The notes: generated by a model from the sequence alone, not told the origin. Positions 16,372-30,605 are shown, numbered from the stretch's first letter. The stretch is DNA of 62,500 nucleotides from Neocallimastix lanati (nom. inval.) (GCA_016946835.1 JACVTC010000038.1:787501-850000); one strand, 5' to 3'. Translations and numbers: made by a program.

Positions 16372-16580
16372 TAAATAATAAATAATAAATAATAAATAAT
16401 AAATAATTGAATAATAAATAATTGAATAATCAATAATCAATAATCAATAATCAATAATTAATAATCAATAATCAATAATAAATAATCAATAATAAATAAT
16501 TGAATAATAAATAATAAATAATAAATAATCAATAATAAATAATCAATAATAAATAATTGATAATAAATAAATAAATAAAT
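16372..16580. repeat. Mosaic heptamer array (AATAAAT / AATCAAT / TTGAATA variants)
   Basis: Tandem 7-base array in which blocks of three sequence variants alternate, which suggests repeated unequal exchange or slippage with spread of point variants. Confidence 0.8.
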
Positions 16581-18052
16581 AAATTAATAATAACTAATAA
16601 ACTTCATTTATTTAATTATTTTGTTTCTTATTTTTTTTTATTAAGGTTTTAAAAAAAAAAGTATACCATTATAGTTAACTTTATTAATTCAAATTTATAG
16701 TCTATCCATAATATATTATAATATACATATACATATTAAAATATATTACAAAATACTATTAATATTAACATCAATATTATTTTAATGTAAATGGTCATAT
16801 AATTTTATATTAATAATTAAATTAATATATATTATATGATTATTTGTTCCATTCAAACTAATTATTTAGGTGACTTTTTATTTTTTTTATTATTTTTTTT
16901 TTGATTATCAGTTTATAATTAATTTTTTTTATTAAAATTATAGTAGATCATTTATTAAAAAATAAATATATATATATAAATAATAACTTTAATAAATAAA
17001 TAAAAGTTATTCAACAGCTTATTATGAATATTATTTATCAATTTAAATTTTAATTTTTATCTATTGTATTCTTTTACATATTTCATTTTTAGCTTTTTTA
17101 GCTATTATAAAATTATGATATGTTTTTTTATAAAATATACAATATATTACACTACACTCATAATATATTGTAATATGTTGTAATTGTACTCCTGATACAT
17201 TATATATGGATAATAAAAAAATAAACATTAAAACTAAAAATTAATATTTAATAAAGTTTTTTAATTTTTTAATATTCACCATAATAATATAATTAAAATA
17301 TAATTTAAAATAATATTATATTATTAATTATTATTTATTATTATTCAATTTAATAATAAATTCATCATTGTTTTTTTTTTATTTTTTTTTTATTTTTTTT
17401 TTATTTCTAATTAATATGATTAAATTTTAAAATGTTTTTTTTTTTTTTTTTTTTTTTTTTAATTATTATTTTATTTTTATTTTTTTTTTTTTTTAATTTT
17501 AATTTTTTTTTAAATAAAAACGAAATAATATAAAAAAGTTTAATAAATAATATTTTATCTAATTTAATTTTGAAATAATAATATATCATTTTTATTATTA
17601 ATTTTTTTTTATATAAAAGCAATATTTTTTTCTTCATTTTTTTTTTTTTTTTTTTTTATTTTATCAGTATTATAAATTTAATTATTCATAAATATATTAT
17701 TTTTTTTTATTATTTTGTAATTTGTAATATATATTATTTTTCTTATAAATTTATATAAAATAAAAAAAGTTTTTATATTAAAAAGGACAAAAAATACAAT
17801 AATAATTATAAAAAGGAAAACAAAAATATTTATATATATATATAATACAGTAATTAAATTAATAATAAAAATAGAAAAGAATAATAGAAGACAATAAATT
17901 ACAATTTTTTTTTAATAGAAAAAAAAAGAATTTAATAAATATAAAATATAATATAAAAAATAAAATAAAAAAAAGTCATAAAAAATTTTTAGATATTATA
18001 AATTTATATTATTATACTTTTTATTTAATTAAAAAAAATATTAAAAAAAAAA

Positions 18053-19973
18053 ATGGAAAACAAGAAAAAGAAGCTTAGTAATGCTGAATTAAATGCACTT
18101 TTAAAAAGTGTAGAATCAAACATAAATATAATTTCTTTCAATCATAGTAGACTTAAGACTCCTTCACGGTAAATATTATTGAATTATATTTTAATAAGAA
18201 ATTAAATATTTAAAAAAATTAAATATATTGAAAGAAAAAAAATATTAATAAGAAAAAAAAAAACTAATATTAAATTCATATATATTATTATATAAAATAA
18301 TATAATATAATATAATATAATATAGTGCTGAATATTATAAAAGACAGCAACATTTTTACCAAATTGTTATGACAACTAGAGAAATAGTTTCTAAAAAGTT
18401 GTACAAGGCTACTCACTCTTCACTTGCAGCCTACTTTAAAGAAAAATGGAAGATGTCAAGAAGTAATGTATATCGATTACTTGATGCTGCCTCTGTTCTT
18501 GAATACCTTGAAGATTTTGAACTTAAACCAACGCATGAAAGAATCTGTCGCACTTTAAAGCATCCATCTAAAACTAGAGAACAAATTCGTGATTTATGGA
18601 GTGAAGTTTTGAAACAAGCTGATAAAGATCTTTCCTTAATTAATAGTGTATTTATTTTTAGAGTTTGGAATGAAATGATGGAAAGAAATAGTGAAAAATA
18701 TAATGAAAATGGTAGCAACGGGGAGAGTAAACAAAATTCAAATAATAATGATCATAGCTATCAAAATTCGAATTCCAATACCAATACCAATACCAATACC
18801 AATTCCAATTCCAATTCATATTATAATCAAAATAATCAAAATAATTATTCTCCACAAAATATGGATTTCCAGAAAATAAATATAACCCAAAATATTCAAA
18901 ATAACTATCAAATCAGTCCTCCTCAACAACAAAATAATTATGGTAATAACAATAATCAATCCATATATCAACCAATACCTCAATCTAATCAATACAATAA
19001 TAATAACTTTAATAATAACCAAGGAAATTATAATAATAATTCCCAAGGAAACTTTAATAACAATAATAATAATGGTTATAATAATTATTCTCAAAACTAT
19101 AATAATAATAATAATAGTAATATACCAATGAATAATTACCAAAATCCTCAAAATAATAATTACTCATCTAATAATAATTTCTCTAATACCAATGTTAATA
19201 ATAATTATACCATGGCCCCTAACAACAATAACAATAATAACTATCCTTATAATAATAATAATAATAATAATAATTATCCTAACAATAATAATTATAATAA
19301 TAACAATATAAATAATACAATGAATTCATATAACTACAATAATAACAATAACAACAATAACTATTCAAGTCCTATAATGGGAAAGCCAGCTGCTAATGTT
19401 AATACTAATAATAACTATTCATCACAGAATAATTACTATAATAATAATAATAGTGGAGGTTATTCTTCATCGTCTAACACTTATTCCACTTATTCCCAAC
19501 AAAATAGTTATGTAAACAATACCAATACCAATAACAATAACAGTAATATAAATTATCAAAATAATAATCCATTTTCCTCTATAAGTAAAACTAGTAGTAA
19601 AGTGAATTACTATCTCCAATCTCCTTCCTCTGTTGAAGAAAATAATTTTAACGGCAATGGCAACAACAACAACACTAATAATAATAATAATATAAATTCA
19701 TGGAATTCAAATAATGGCTATTATAACAACAACAATAATAATGGTAATGACAATAATAATCAAAGTAATACTTATAATAATAATAATAATAATAGTCAAA
19801 GTCATGTAAAGTATAACTTTGGTTATAACTCTGATATCTCCCAATCTCAAATGAATAACAATGATATATCTTCTAAGAACTCAATGAATAATAATGTACA
19901 GAATACGCCTCCACCTTCGCCTCCATCTTCATTGTCTTTCTCTATTGAATCCTTAATTGGAAATGAGAAATAA
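18053..19973 (+). CDS. Asn-rich protein with phage/plasmid-type DNA-binding-like domain
   Basis: Two exons, 18053-18168 and 18326-19973, joined across a 157-bp AT-rich GT..AG intron, give 587 residues. The upstream ATG is preferred over the one at 18369 because exon 1 splices in frame and completes the conserved part. Residues about 40-135 resemble a domain common in hypothetical proteins of phages, plasmids and many bacteria: a KLYKATHSSL stretch, then YFKEKWKMSRSNVYRLLDAA at 75-94, then a KPTHERICRTL segment and a charged QIRDLWSEVL helix. Bacterial relatives read roughly LYR..F..Y(C)..RW..SR..AYRL..AA..V..N, with P.NE.Q.RPL and Q..EVW. Residues about 165-560 are Asn/Gln/Tyr/Ser-rich low complexity; the C-terminus is Pro/Ser-rich. 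A DNA-binding or regulatory role is inference. The AT-adapted codons, intron and poly-N tail mean any transfer is old. Confidence 0.85.
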
Positions 19974-20432
19974 ATAACTATAAAACTCCCCCCAAAAAAA
20001 AAGAAATAATAATATATATATATGTATATATGTATATATAAAGTTTGAATTAATTTTTTAATTTAAACTTTTATTTTTAATAAATCATCTAATATTATAA
20101 AATTTTAAAGATTTTTAAATACATTAAAAAAAAAAAAAAATTAATGATAAATAAAAATTTTATATATTTAAAATATATATAAATATAAATAAATTAAATA
20201 CAGAAATTGTTGTAAATCTTTTTTTTTCCTTTTTTTTTTTTTTTTTATATAATAATATTATAATTTAATAATTAATTTTTATTTTTTTTTTAATTATCAT
20301 TTATAAATACATTTTCATTATATAAATTATATATTCATCATTATTTTTTTTTTTGAATATAAAAAATTTTAAGGTTAAAAATAAAAGAAATGAAGTTTAC
20401 AAATAAAAGAAAAGAAGTTTAAAATAAAATTG

Positions 20433-20464
<32 letters not shown>

Positions 20465-20774
20465 ATATTTATATATATATAAATTATTTATATGCTCGAT
20501 TTTTTAAAATTATTTAGTAAAAAAAAAAAACATTTTGGTGTGTGAGTTGAAAAAGTTTTATTTAAAAAAAAAAAATTTTTTTTTTTTTTTTTTATTTATT
20601 ATTTTATTTTCTGGAATGAAATATAATATAAAAATATATATATAAAAGATTAATTAATTTAACCTTCAATTACTATTAATACTCTTCGAATTTTAGTACA
20701 TGTTTTTTTATCTATAGAGATGAGAGGATCTTGATGAATTGATATTCAACCTCGATTAAACTCATTAATTATTT

Positions 20775-20809
<35 letters not shown>

Positions 20810-21226
20810 TAAAGAAAAGAAAAAAAAAAAAAAAAAAAAAAAAAATATCACCCCACCATCAAACCACCAAGTTCTATAACATAGTCACCCACCCTTTTGA
20901 CCCAATTTTGATGTAAAAATCTAAAAATCCAAAAACATATTATCCAACTAATGTTTAAATATATTAAATATATATATATATATATATTTATTTTTTATTT
21001 ATTCACTCTTATACTCTACAAAATAATAATTATTGAATTATTTATTATTATTATTAAATTATTATTATTATTTCATCTTATTCTCATTATTTTGTGTTTT
21101 ATTATTATTATTATTATTATTAATTATTACTATTATTATTTTTTTTTTTTCTCATGATGATTAAACTATGAGAAAAAAAAAAAGTTAATAATTAAATGTG
21201 ATTATAACAAATTTTTCATAATCATA

Positions 21227-21257
<31 letters not shown>

Positions 21258-21798
21258 TTTATTTTTTTTTTTTATCATTTGTTTCTCACAAACCCTTTAT
21301 AATTATATATAATAAATAATAAATAATTACACTATTACACTATCTAATAGGCTCTAATTTATATAAATTATCATAAAGAATAGTCATTTCTATTATAAAG
21401 TTAATGTGTAAAAATAAAAAAAATATATATATATTTAAATATTTATATTTATATTAATATTTATATTTATATTTATATTTATATTTATATTTATATTTAT
21501 ATTTATATTTATATTTATATTTATATTTATATTTATATTTATTTGTATTAGTATTATTTAAATTTTCAATATTTTCTTTCAAAAAAAAAAAAAAATTTAT
21601 CATTATTTTCATAGAAATTTTAATATATTTTTATTTTGTATTATAACTATAAAACATAAAATTATAATTAATTGCCATAATAATGATAATAAATGATAAT
21701 AATTGTAATAATAATAATTAGTAATGATAATAAAAATTACTACAAAGCAATAATTAAAAGAATTTGAAATCTACTAACTTCATCATTTTAAATGAAAT

Positions 21799-21836
<38 letters not shown>

Positions 21837-22006
21837 TAAATATTATTAAATTAAACATTATTAAATTTTATTAAATTAATTAATTAATAAAATTTAATTA
21901 AAAAAAAAAAAAATATAATATATATATATATTTATATATATATATACATTCATTTTTTTTTTTTTTTTTTTAAAAAAAGTTTTAAATAATAATATTTTTT
22001 TTTTAT
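19974..22006. other. Intergenic, with a small GC-richer island
   Basis: The 3' flank of the Asn-rich gene starts with a C6 tract (about 19987). Homopolymers follow. A slightly GC-richer island at about 20660-20940 (including CCCCACC and CACCCACCC words around 20850-20895) has no long frame and is probably relic DNA. Hexamer ATTTAT repeats occupy about 21440-21545. Confidence 0.6.
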
Positions 22007-22200
22007 TAGTTCAATATGAATTCAGTATCAATCATTAGTTAAACTGACTTTTCACTTTTCACTTTTCCCTTCTCCCTTTTTATTATTTATTATGAATTTT
22101 AAATAATAATTTTTTTTTATTAGTTCAATATGAATTCAATATCAATCATTAGTTAAACTGACTTTTTCCCTTTTCCCTTTTCCTTTTTCACTTTTTATTA
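22007..22200. repeat. Direct tandem duplication, 114-bp period
   Basis: The segment beginning TAGTTCAATATGAATTCA at 22007 recurs at 22121 with only a few differences through the AAACTGACTTTT word. The CT-rich tails have diverged by slippage (CACTTTT against CCCTTTT words). Confidence 0.85.
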
Positions 22201-22754
22201 TTTATTTTTTTATTAATACTATATTGAAATTTTATTATATTTTTATTTTTATCTATTATATTATCATTATAACCTAATATTAAATAAATTTTATTTATAA
22301 ATATTTTATTATAATAACAGAATTCAATTTAAATATATATATATATATTTATATAATTATGTTAGTCAATTGTTAAAGCGATTGCTTATTTAATTTCTTG
22401 ATGAAAAAGTAATAAATTGTATACAAATAAATCTAAAAAATAATAAAAATTACAAAAAAAAAATATTCTTATTAAATTCAGTTTATTGAACATTTAATAT
22501 TCCTAATATATTGAACAATGAATAAATAAATAAATAAATAAATACAAGAATTGATAAAAATCATAAATTGATTAATAATATTTTTTATAAATTTATAAAT
22601 TAATATCATAATAATTAAAATTATTATTACAAATTTATAATTATTCCTTATATAAAATATGATGGATGATATTGCTAAATTCTTTTTTTTTTTTTTTTTT
22701 TTTTTTTAAAGTTTTATGAATGACTACTAATAAAATCGTGGTTTAAATTTTATA

Positions 22755-22794
<40 letters not shown>

Positions 22795-22965
22795 CAAATG
22801 GATCAAAAATTAATTTATTTTATGTTTGTTTTAGTTTATTCTATATTAATAATATTTATTCTACTTTGAATATTAACATAAAAAATAAATAAATAAATAA
22901 ATAAATAATTAATAAATTATGGTATATAAAATACAAAATATAAATAGGGTTTTTTAAGATATGAA

Positions 22966-22996
<31 letters not shown>

Positions 22997-24707
22997 TATT
23001 CATTAATAATATAATTGAAGTATTAAACTTTATTGGTTAATGTTAATCATACAATACAATTCAATTCATTTGAATAATTTTAATTTTCATTTTTTTTTTC
23101 TAATATAATATAAAAATTTTTAATAAAAAAAAAATAAATAAATATTTAAAAAGGAAAATAAAATAGATAAGTATAGTAATATAAAAGAGTAAAGTATTCA
23201 TACAAATAAAATAAAATAAAATAGAAAAGTAAAGTTATATAAAAGGGTAAAGTATTCATAAAAATAAAATAAAACTTTAATAATATAAATGAGAATTAAA
23301 AAAAATGTTACATTTTCTCACTTAAAATATGAAAATTTAATTTTTTTTTTTATTTTATTTTATTTTATTTACCTTTTTACTATTTAAATTATTGAATATA
23401 TGTATATATATATATATTTTTTTTTTGAATGACTAATCTTAGATAAAATATAAATAAATAATTAAAGTTAATTATTTTTTAATAATTAATAGTATTAACA
23501 ATATAAATAAAATAATAATAGTAAAAATAATAATAATAATAATAAATTGCTTTTTTATTTTTTTTTTAAATTATGGCCAATATTATTTATATTGTACGTT
23601 CTAAAGTAGAATGTTTTTTTTTTTTTTTTTTTTAATTTTTTTATTTTATTTTATTTTATTTTATTTTATTTAATAAATAAATAAATAAAAATTCAATAAA
23701 TTATCAAATGTTCCAATGTAGAAACTTTAAATTTAATATTTATATAAACTTTAAACTTTAATAAATATAAATTTTAATAAATTTAATTTTCCCTAAATAA
23801 TAATTTTATTTTTTATTAATAATTACATTCAATGATACAAAAAAAAAAAAAAAAAAAAAAGATATTGATATATAATGACCATAAGAACCTTAATTATTAA
23901 TAAAAATTATTTGTTGAGAATTACATAAAAATAAATTAATACATCATATGAAGCTACGTGATATAAATTAAACGTGATTTAATTTCGCGTGATTAAAAAT
24001 AAAAATATGAAAAGACATAAAATTATATATAAGAGCATAAAATTAATGTAAACATAAAAATTATATCGTAAATTTTATGTTAATGTTAAAATTGAAAATA
24101 ATTTTATAAATTTATTTTTATTATTTTTATATTATTTTCTATTGTATATTTATTTTTATTCTATTTTTAATTAATTTAAAATCATTATTATGCTTATATT
24201 TTATTATTTATAATAAATTTCTTATATTATTAATGTTTTAATATTAATATTTTATTTTTAACATTTTATACTTCTATATTAAATATTTTAAATACTTAAT
24301 AATTATCATAAAAATTAATTGAATAGATTATAATGAATTAAAAATATAAAAATAGGAATAATAATCTTTATAATTATTCCTTGAAACAGTTTTATACTAT
24401 TTATTTAATTATTTCTTTTTAATATTGTCAAAATTAATTTATTTAATAATTAAATATACATGTATTGAATCAATTATAATGATTTATTATTTGTTAAATT
24501 AATTAAATTAATAAATAAATAAAATTATAACTAAATAAACATAAACCATAAATAAAATTTCTCCCAACAAGAGATATTCGACCCATGAGTTATTTATCAC
24601 TATTATACTTTAAAATATTATAAAATTAAATTATCTAAAAAAAAAAAAAATTTTTTTTGAAACAAAATAGACAAAATAAATCATAAATTTTAAATTTTAA
24701 AATTATT

Positions 24708-24749
<42 letters not shown>

Positions 24750-25394
24750 ATTGTATATATATAAATTAATTATTGGTGTTATTTTTCTGATAATATATTA
24801 TTATTATTATTATTATTATTTTCTTTATTTTGCATCATAATTTTAGCAATCTAATCATTTTTAATAACTATATCTAATTAATTGTTGACTAGGGTAAATC
24901 ATTTATATTATAAATTAAAATAATAATAATAATAATAATAATAATATAAGTAAAACTCTTTTAACATTATTTATTACAGAAAATTAATTAATGTATGACT
25001 AATACAAAAAAAAGGTTTTTTTTATTCCTTTTCATCTTTTTAATCTTTCTTTTATTCCATTTTTTTTTCTTTCTCTTTATTCTTCTTATTCTTTCTTTTT
25101 TTTTTTTTTTTATAAATAAATTTATACCTTCTATTATTATTATTATTATTATTATTATATTGTTTAAATTTAAATGTAATTATTATTATACTTCAACATT
25201 GTCTTTGTATATATGTAGAGTTTTTTTTTTTTTGATTTTTGATTTAATTATATAGTGATTTTAGATTATGATTGATTTATGTTATACTATAATAAATAAT
25301 GAAATAATGTTATACTATAATAAATAATGAACTAATGAATATTTTATTAAATAGTTAAAATTTAATATTAAATAGAAATAAATTAATAAATTAA

Positions 25395-25426
<32 letters not shown>

Positions 25427-27180
25427 ATTAAATAAATTAAATATAATAATTTTATATTAAATAAAGTTTGTTTTTATTAATATATTAATTCTTATGCATT
25501 TTTATATGTTTATTGTTTTAATAAATTTAATAAATTTGTAATATTGTACATTTTATTATATTTAAATATATATTAAATATATATCTTTTTTTTTAAAAAA
25601 AAAAGATATATAAGATATATAATTATATAAACTTTTTTAATTATTATTATATAAAAAAAAAAGTCAACATTTTTTTTTAATAATAATAATATTATATTTG
25701 TTTTTAAATAATATATATTTTAATTTATTCTTTTTTAAGAACATATCTTTAATGAATTTTATATTTACTATAAAAGTCAACTTTTTTTTTTTTTGTATTT
25801 ATTTTTTATTTATTTAATAAAAAATTAAAAAAAAAAAAAAAAAAAAGAAAAAACTTTTATTATTTAGTAGAAAAAAAAATATAATACATATTTTAATACA
25901 TATAAAAAGAATTAAAATTTATATGGTTAAAATATATTAGACATAATGACATTTTTATTCTTTTTATTATTATTATTATTATTATTATTTTTCTTATTTT
26001 TTTTAATAAATAAAAAGAGAGAATATATATTAATTAATAATATTATTAAATCAAAGTCTTTAATGGATATTTAGTAGTATCAATGGAATTTATACAAATT
26101 TAATTATAAAATGTGAAGAATAGAAATTTAAAACAAAATAAAAATAAATATTTATATATGTTTAATAAATTTATTTAGAATAAAAAGGAAAAAAAAAAAA
26201 AAAAAAAAGTAATAATATAAATTTAAATTAAAATAAAAAGAAATAAAAAAATTTTAATTTTTTTTTTATTTTATTTATACCAGATAACATTTTTTTTTAA
26301 TTTGTTCAAGTACACAAAATTTTTAGGTTTCATATTAATTAATATATTGTAGCCTTTATTTTATGACATCATATTATAGGTTAACAGTCATAAAAATAAT
26401 ATAAATTATTTATATTAATTTATCATAATCATTTTATTAAAAATAGTAAAAAAAATATTTATTTTTAAAAATTATATATATATATTGTATGTATATAATT
26501 TTATTTTATAATTATGTATATATATATGTATATATACATAATTTGTCATTACAATAACATATTTATTATATTTATTATATTTATTATATATATATTTTTA
26601 TTTTATTTTACTTTTTATTATTATTAAGTATTATAATTATTACAGCCCAGTCTTCAATAAAAGATTTTTTGTTATTATCAATTTATTTATTGATATTAAT
26701 CAAAAAAAGAAAATAAAAAAATATAAATAAAATAAAAAATCATATGTTATATATATATATATTAATTATTTTTAATTCAGTTTTTTCTATGCATGCTTCG
26801 TTTTATTTAACCTTTAAAAAAAAAAAAAAAAAAAAAAAAATTTTTTTTTTAATAGTAGAGACTTTGGTTCAACACTCTTAACCATTACCATAGTTTCATA
26901 TTTTATTCAATTATCCTGACTTTTTTAAGTGAGTTACTTGGTTTTTTCTCTATCATTATGTAGAGTTTATTACAGGCATGAACGTTAATATATATATATA
27001 AAGAGATGAATGACTTATTATTATAGCAGATATCAGATTTTTTTTTTCTTTGTGTAAATTATATATATATATATATAAAAGGTCTTTTTTCTTTCTAATC
27101 ATTAATTAGACTTTGGGGATTTCAATTTTCATTATTGCTTAAAAAAAAAATTCGTGGGTCTCTATGATCAAAAAAAAAAA
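22201..27180. other. Intergenic AT-rich desert
   Basis: No gene is visible. The Leu/Phe/Ile-rich frame at 24995-25255 is built from T-runs and an ATT array and is not credible. Slightly GC-richer spots at about 23940-24000 (three CGTGAT words), 24555-24600 and 26850-27180 have closed frames and may be relics. Confidence 0.6.
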
Positions 27181-27602
27181 AAATAAAATAAAATAAAATA
27201 AAATAAAATAAAATAAAATAAAATAAAATAAAATAAAATAAAATAAAATAAAATAAAATAAAATAAAATAAAATAAAATAAAATAAAATAAAATAAAATA
27301 AAATAAAATAAAATAAAATAAAATAAAATAAAATAAAATAAAATAAAATAAAATAAAATAAAATAAAATAAAATAAAATAAAATAAAATAAAATAAATAA
27401 AATAAAATAAAATAAAATAAAATAAAATAAAATAAAATAAAATAAAATAAAATAAAATAAAATAAAATAAAATAAAATAAAATAAAATAAATAGTAGAAT
27501 ATTAAATATAAAGTACAGATTGAATAAAATAAAATAAAATAAAATAAAATAAAATAAAATAAAATAAAATAAAATAAAATAAAATAGAATAAAATAATAT
27601 AA
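27181..27602. repeat. AAAAT pentanucleotide array (about 390 bp of repeat)
   Basis: Two blocks of AAAAT (27181-27491 and 27524-27602) separated by a 32-base unique spacer. The first block has one short-unit slip near 27389-27395. Read on the minus strand it yields a periodic Phe/Ile/Leu/Tyr frame of 173 codons that is a repeat artefact. Confidence 0.93.
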
Positions 27603-27689
27603 AATAAATAAATAAATAAAAACAGAATATTATATTGTTCCAAAGGTGGTCATTATGTCATTAATGCTAATAGTGAATATATATTATTT

Positions 27690-27736
27690 TTTTTTTAATG
27701 TTTTTTTTGTTTTTTGTTTTTTGTTTTGTTTTATTA

Positions 27737-27776
<40 letters not shown>

Positions 27777-27847
27777 TTTGTTTGTTTTATTATATATATA
27801 TATATATTTTGTTCTGTTTTATTATATATATATATATTGTTCTGTTT

Positions 27848-27881
<34 letters not shown>

Positions 27882-27960
27882 GTTTGTTTGTTTTATTATA
27901 TATATATATATTTTTTGTTCTGTTTTATTATATATTTATTTTTTATTTTTTTTTTTTATT
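27690..27960. repeat. GTTTTATTATATATAT imperfect tandem repeat
   Basis: Five or six copies of a unit made of a T-run, a GTTCTGTTTTATTA word and an (AT)n tail of variable length. The overlapping Phe/Ile/Tyr frames come from the repeat itself. Confidence 0.8.
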
Positions 27961-28345
27961 TATTTATTTTTTCTATATTATATTTATATTATTTTTATTT
28001 CAATTAAATCATTAATAATATATATATATTAAAATGGAATAATTTTTTATTAGAAAAAACAAAAAAAAAAAAAAAAATTACAACACTTATAAAGAATGGT
28101 TCTTTTTATATTTATATATATATTTGTTTATTTATTTATATTTGTTTATTAAATAAAATTGTAGATGAAAAATTATATATTATCATCATATTGTTATTTA
28201 AAATAATATTATTTCAATTATTATGAACTTTTTTTTTTTTTTATATATATATAATAAATATAAAAATTTTTTAATAAAGATACTACTTTTTAATAATATT
28301 CCTATTATTATTACAAAAACAGAAAAAAAAATTACTTATATAAAT

Positions 28346-28396
<51 letters not shown>

Positions 28397-29019
28397 GCAT
28401 TTTTGTGATATTATTAATATGAATATATTTATTAAGTGAATGAAGACTAGCAAAATTATAACAGAAATCTTTATATTATTATAACAAATAATGAAGTCTC
28501 ATTATTTGTTATTATTATTTAGTGTTATTTGATTGTATTATATCAACTAAATGATCACTTTATAATACATAAATAAATTAAATAATACCTATCTTTTTTT
28601 TTATTCTAAAGTTATAAAAATGAAAAAAATAATAAAGATAAGTAATATATAAATAATAATAATAATTAATAATTAATAAATAAATAATAATTAATAAGTA
28701 ATAGTAAATAAATAATAAATAATAAATAAATAAATAAATAATAAATAGATAAATAAATAAATATTAAATAATTATATAAGTATTAAATAATAGTAAATAA
28801 ATAATAAATAATAAATAAAAGTAATAAATAAATAAATAAATATTAAATAATTAAATAAATAATAAATAAATAATAAATAAATTACAAATAAATAAATACT
28901 AAAAAAGTAAATAAATAAATGAATATTAAATAATTAAATAAATAATAAATAAATAATAAATAAATTACAAATAAATAAATACTAAAAAAGTAAATAAATA
29001 AATGAATATTGAAATAAAA
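27961..29019. other. Intergenic, repeat-rich
   Basis: No gene is visible. It includes an (AAT)n tract at about 28347-28394 and a long AAAT/AAT mosaic at about 28640-29015, in which a block of about 100 bases is duplicated (compare 28850-28930 with 28930-29005). Confidence 0.65.
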
Positions 29020-30500
29020 AACTAGATGGTATATTTTATTTTATGTGTCATATTAAAAATAATAATATGATTGATGATGCTAATAAAAAAATATGAAAAT
29101 AAAAATGAAAAAACTAAAAAAAACTAAAAAAAAAAAACTAAAAAAATGGATTATTAATGTATTTTACAAAAACAAATATGATATATTTTGAAATATATTT
29201 TGAAATATAAAAATTATTGAAGTAAATATGTTTATACTTTTATTAATTTTTTTATTATCATTCATACATTTAATATGAACTTTTTTTTTTTCTATTTTTT
29301 TTTTTAAATAATAAATACTATTTTTATAATATCATTATAAATAGTATTAGATTCAATATAATAGTATTAATAAATATATAAATTGCTACTTGTTTTATCA
29401 TTTATTAATAAGTTTTATGAGTTTTATTATTATTATTATTAGTATTAGTATTATTACTATTATTATTACTATTATTATTATTATTATTTAATTATATAAG
29501 AATGGTTATTCAAGATAGAAAACTTTATTATCACTTCATCATTTTTATAACTTTATATTAAACTATTTATTATTAGTTCATTTTGTATTATAATATTATA
29601 ATAATAAATAAATAAGTAATAAATAAATAATAAATTAATAAATTAATAAATAATAAATAATTAAATAAGTAAATAAGTAAATAAATAAATTAAAAATAAA
29701 ATAAAAAACTAATGATACTTCATTTAATTTTGTATGGAATATTAAAAATAATAATATAATAGATAATAATAAATAATTACGAAAATAAAAATAAAAAAAT
29801 TTTAAAAAAAAAAAAAAATAAATAAATATATAATAATAATAATGGATTTAATGTATTTTACAAAGACAAATTAACATTTTGAAATATCATAAAACTTGAG
29901 TAGTAAATATGCTACTTTTGTTAAAGTTTTATTATCATTCATACATTTATTATGAACTTATTTTTTGTTGTTGTTGTTACTTTTTTGTTTTTTTTTTTTT
30001 TGTTTTTTAAATAATAAATACTATTTATATAATATCATTATAAATAGCATTAGGTTCAATATAATAGTATTAATAAATTACTACTAGTTTTATCATTTAT
30101 TAATAAGTATTATGAGCTTTATCATTATTATTATTATTATTAGTAGTAGTAGTACTTTATTATCATTATTATTATTATTATTATTATTAGTATTATAGAA
30201 TTATTACTATTATTATTAATATTATTACTATTATGTAATCATATAAGAATGGTTATTCAAGATAGAAAATTTTATTATCATTTCATCATTTTTATAACTT
30301 TATATCAAACTATTTATTGTTAATTCATAATGTATTATAATTCTATAATAATAAATAATAAATAAATAAATAATAAATAAATAAATAAATAAATAATAAA
30401 TAATATATAAAAATAAATAAATTACTATAAATATATTACAATATTGATATAAATAATACCTTATTTTATGTATTATATTAAAAATAATAAATTAAAAGAT
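29020..30500. repeat. Diverged long tandem repeat, about 680-750 bp units
   Basis: Three landmarks recur in the same order. A TATTAAAAATA word occurs at about 29051, 29740 and 30476. TTCATACATTTA.TATGAAC occurs at 29261 and 29938. GGTTATTCAAGATAGAAAA occurs at about 29504 and 30251. The spacings of 677-747 bp differ mainly through AAAT and ATT microsatellite length. No open frame spans a unit, so this looks like old segmental duplication rather than a gene. Confidence 0.75.
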
Positions 30501-30605
30501 AATAATGTTAATAGAAGATTAACAATAAACGATTTAATATTATTGTTATATAAAATTATAAAAAATTATAAATAAAAAACTGTTTTATGTTAAGTTTTAA
30601 AATAT

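Noticed and set aside
17407-17637. 76-codon Lys-rich minus-strand frame
   Set aside because: It arises from T runs read as poly-Lys, with no protein-like composition.
18431-19151. Open frames opposite to and overlapping the Asn-rich gene
   Set aside because: Shadow frames of the real coding strand: AAT/AAC codons read as Ile/Val or Tyr/Trp repeats in other frames.
24995-25255. 86-codon hydrophobic plus-strand frame
   Set aside because: Phe/Ile/Leu from T-rich DNA and an ATT array. A small membrane protein was considered, but nothing supports it.
27122-27643. 173-codon minus-strand frame
   Set aside because: Almost entirely the AAAAT array, with periodic FILFY translation.
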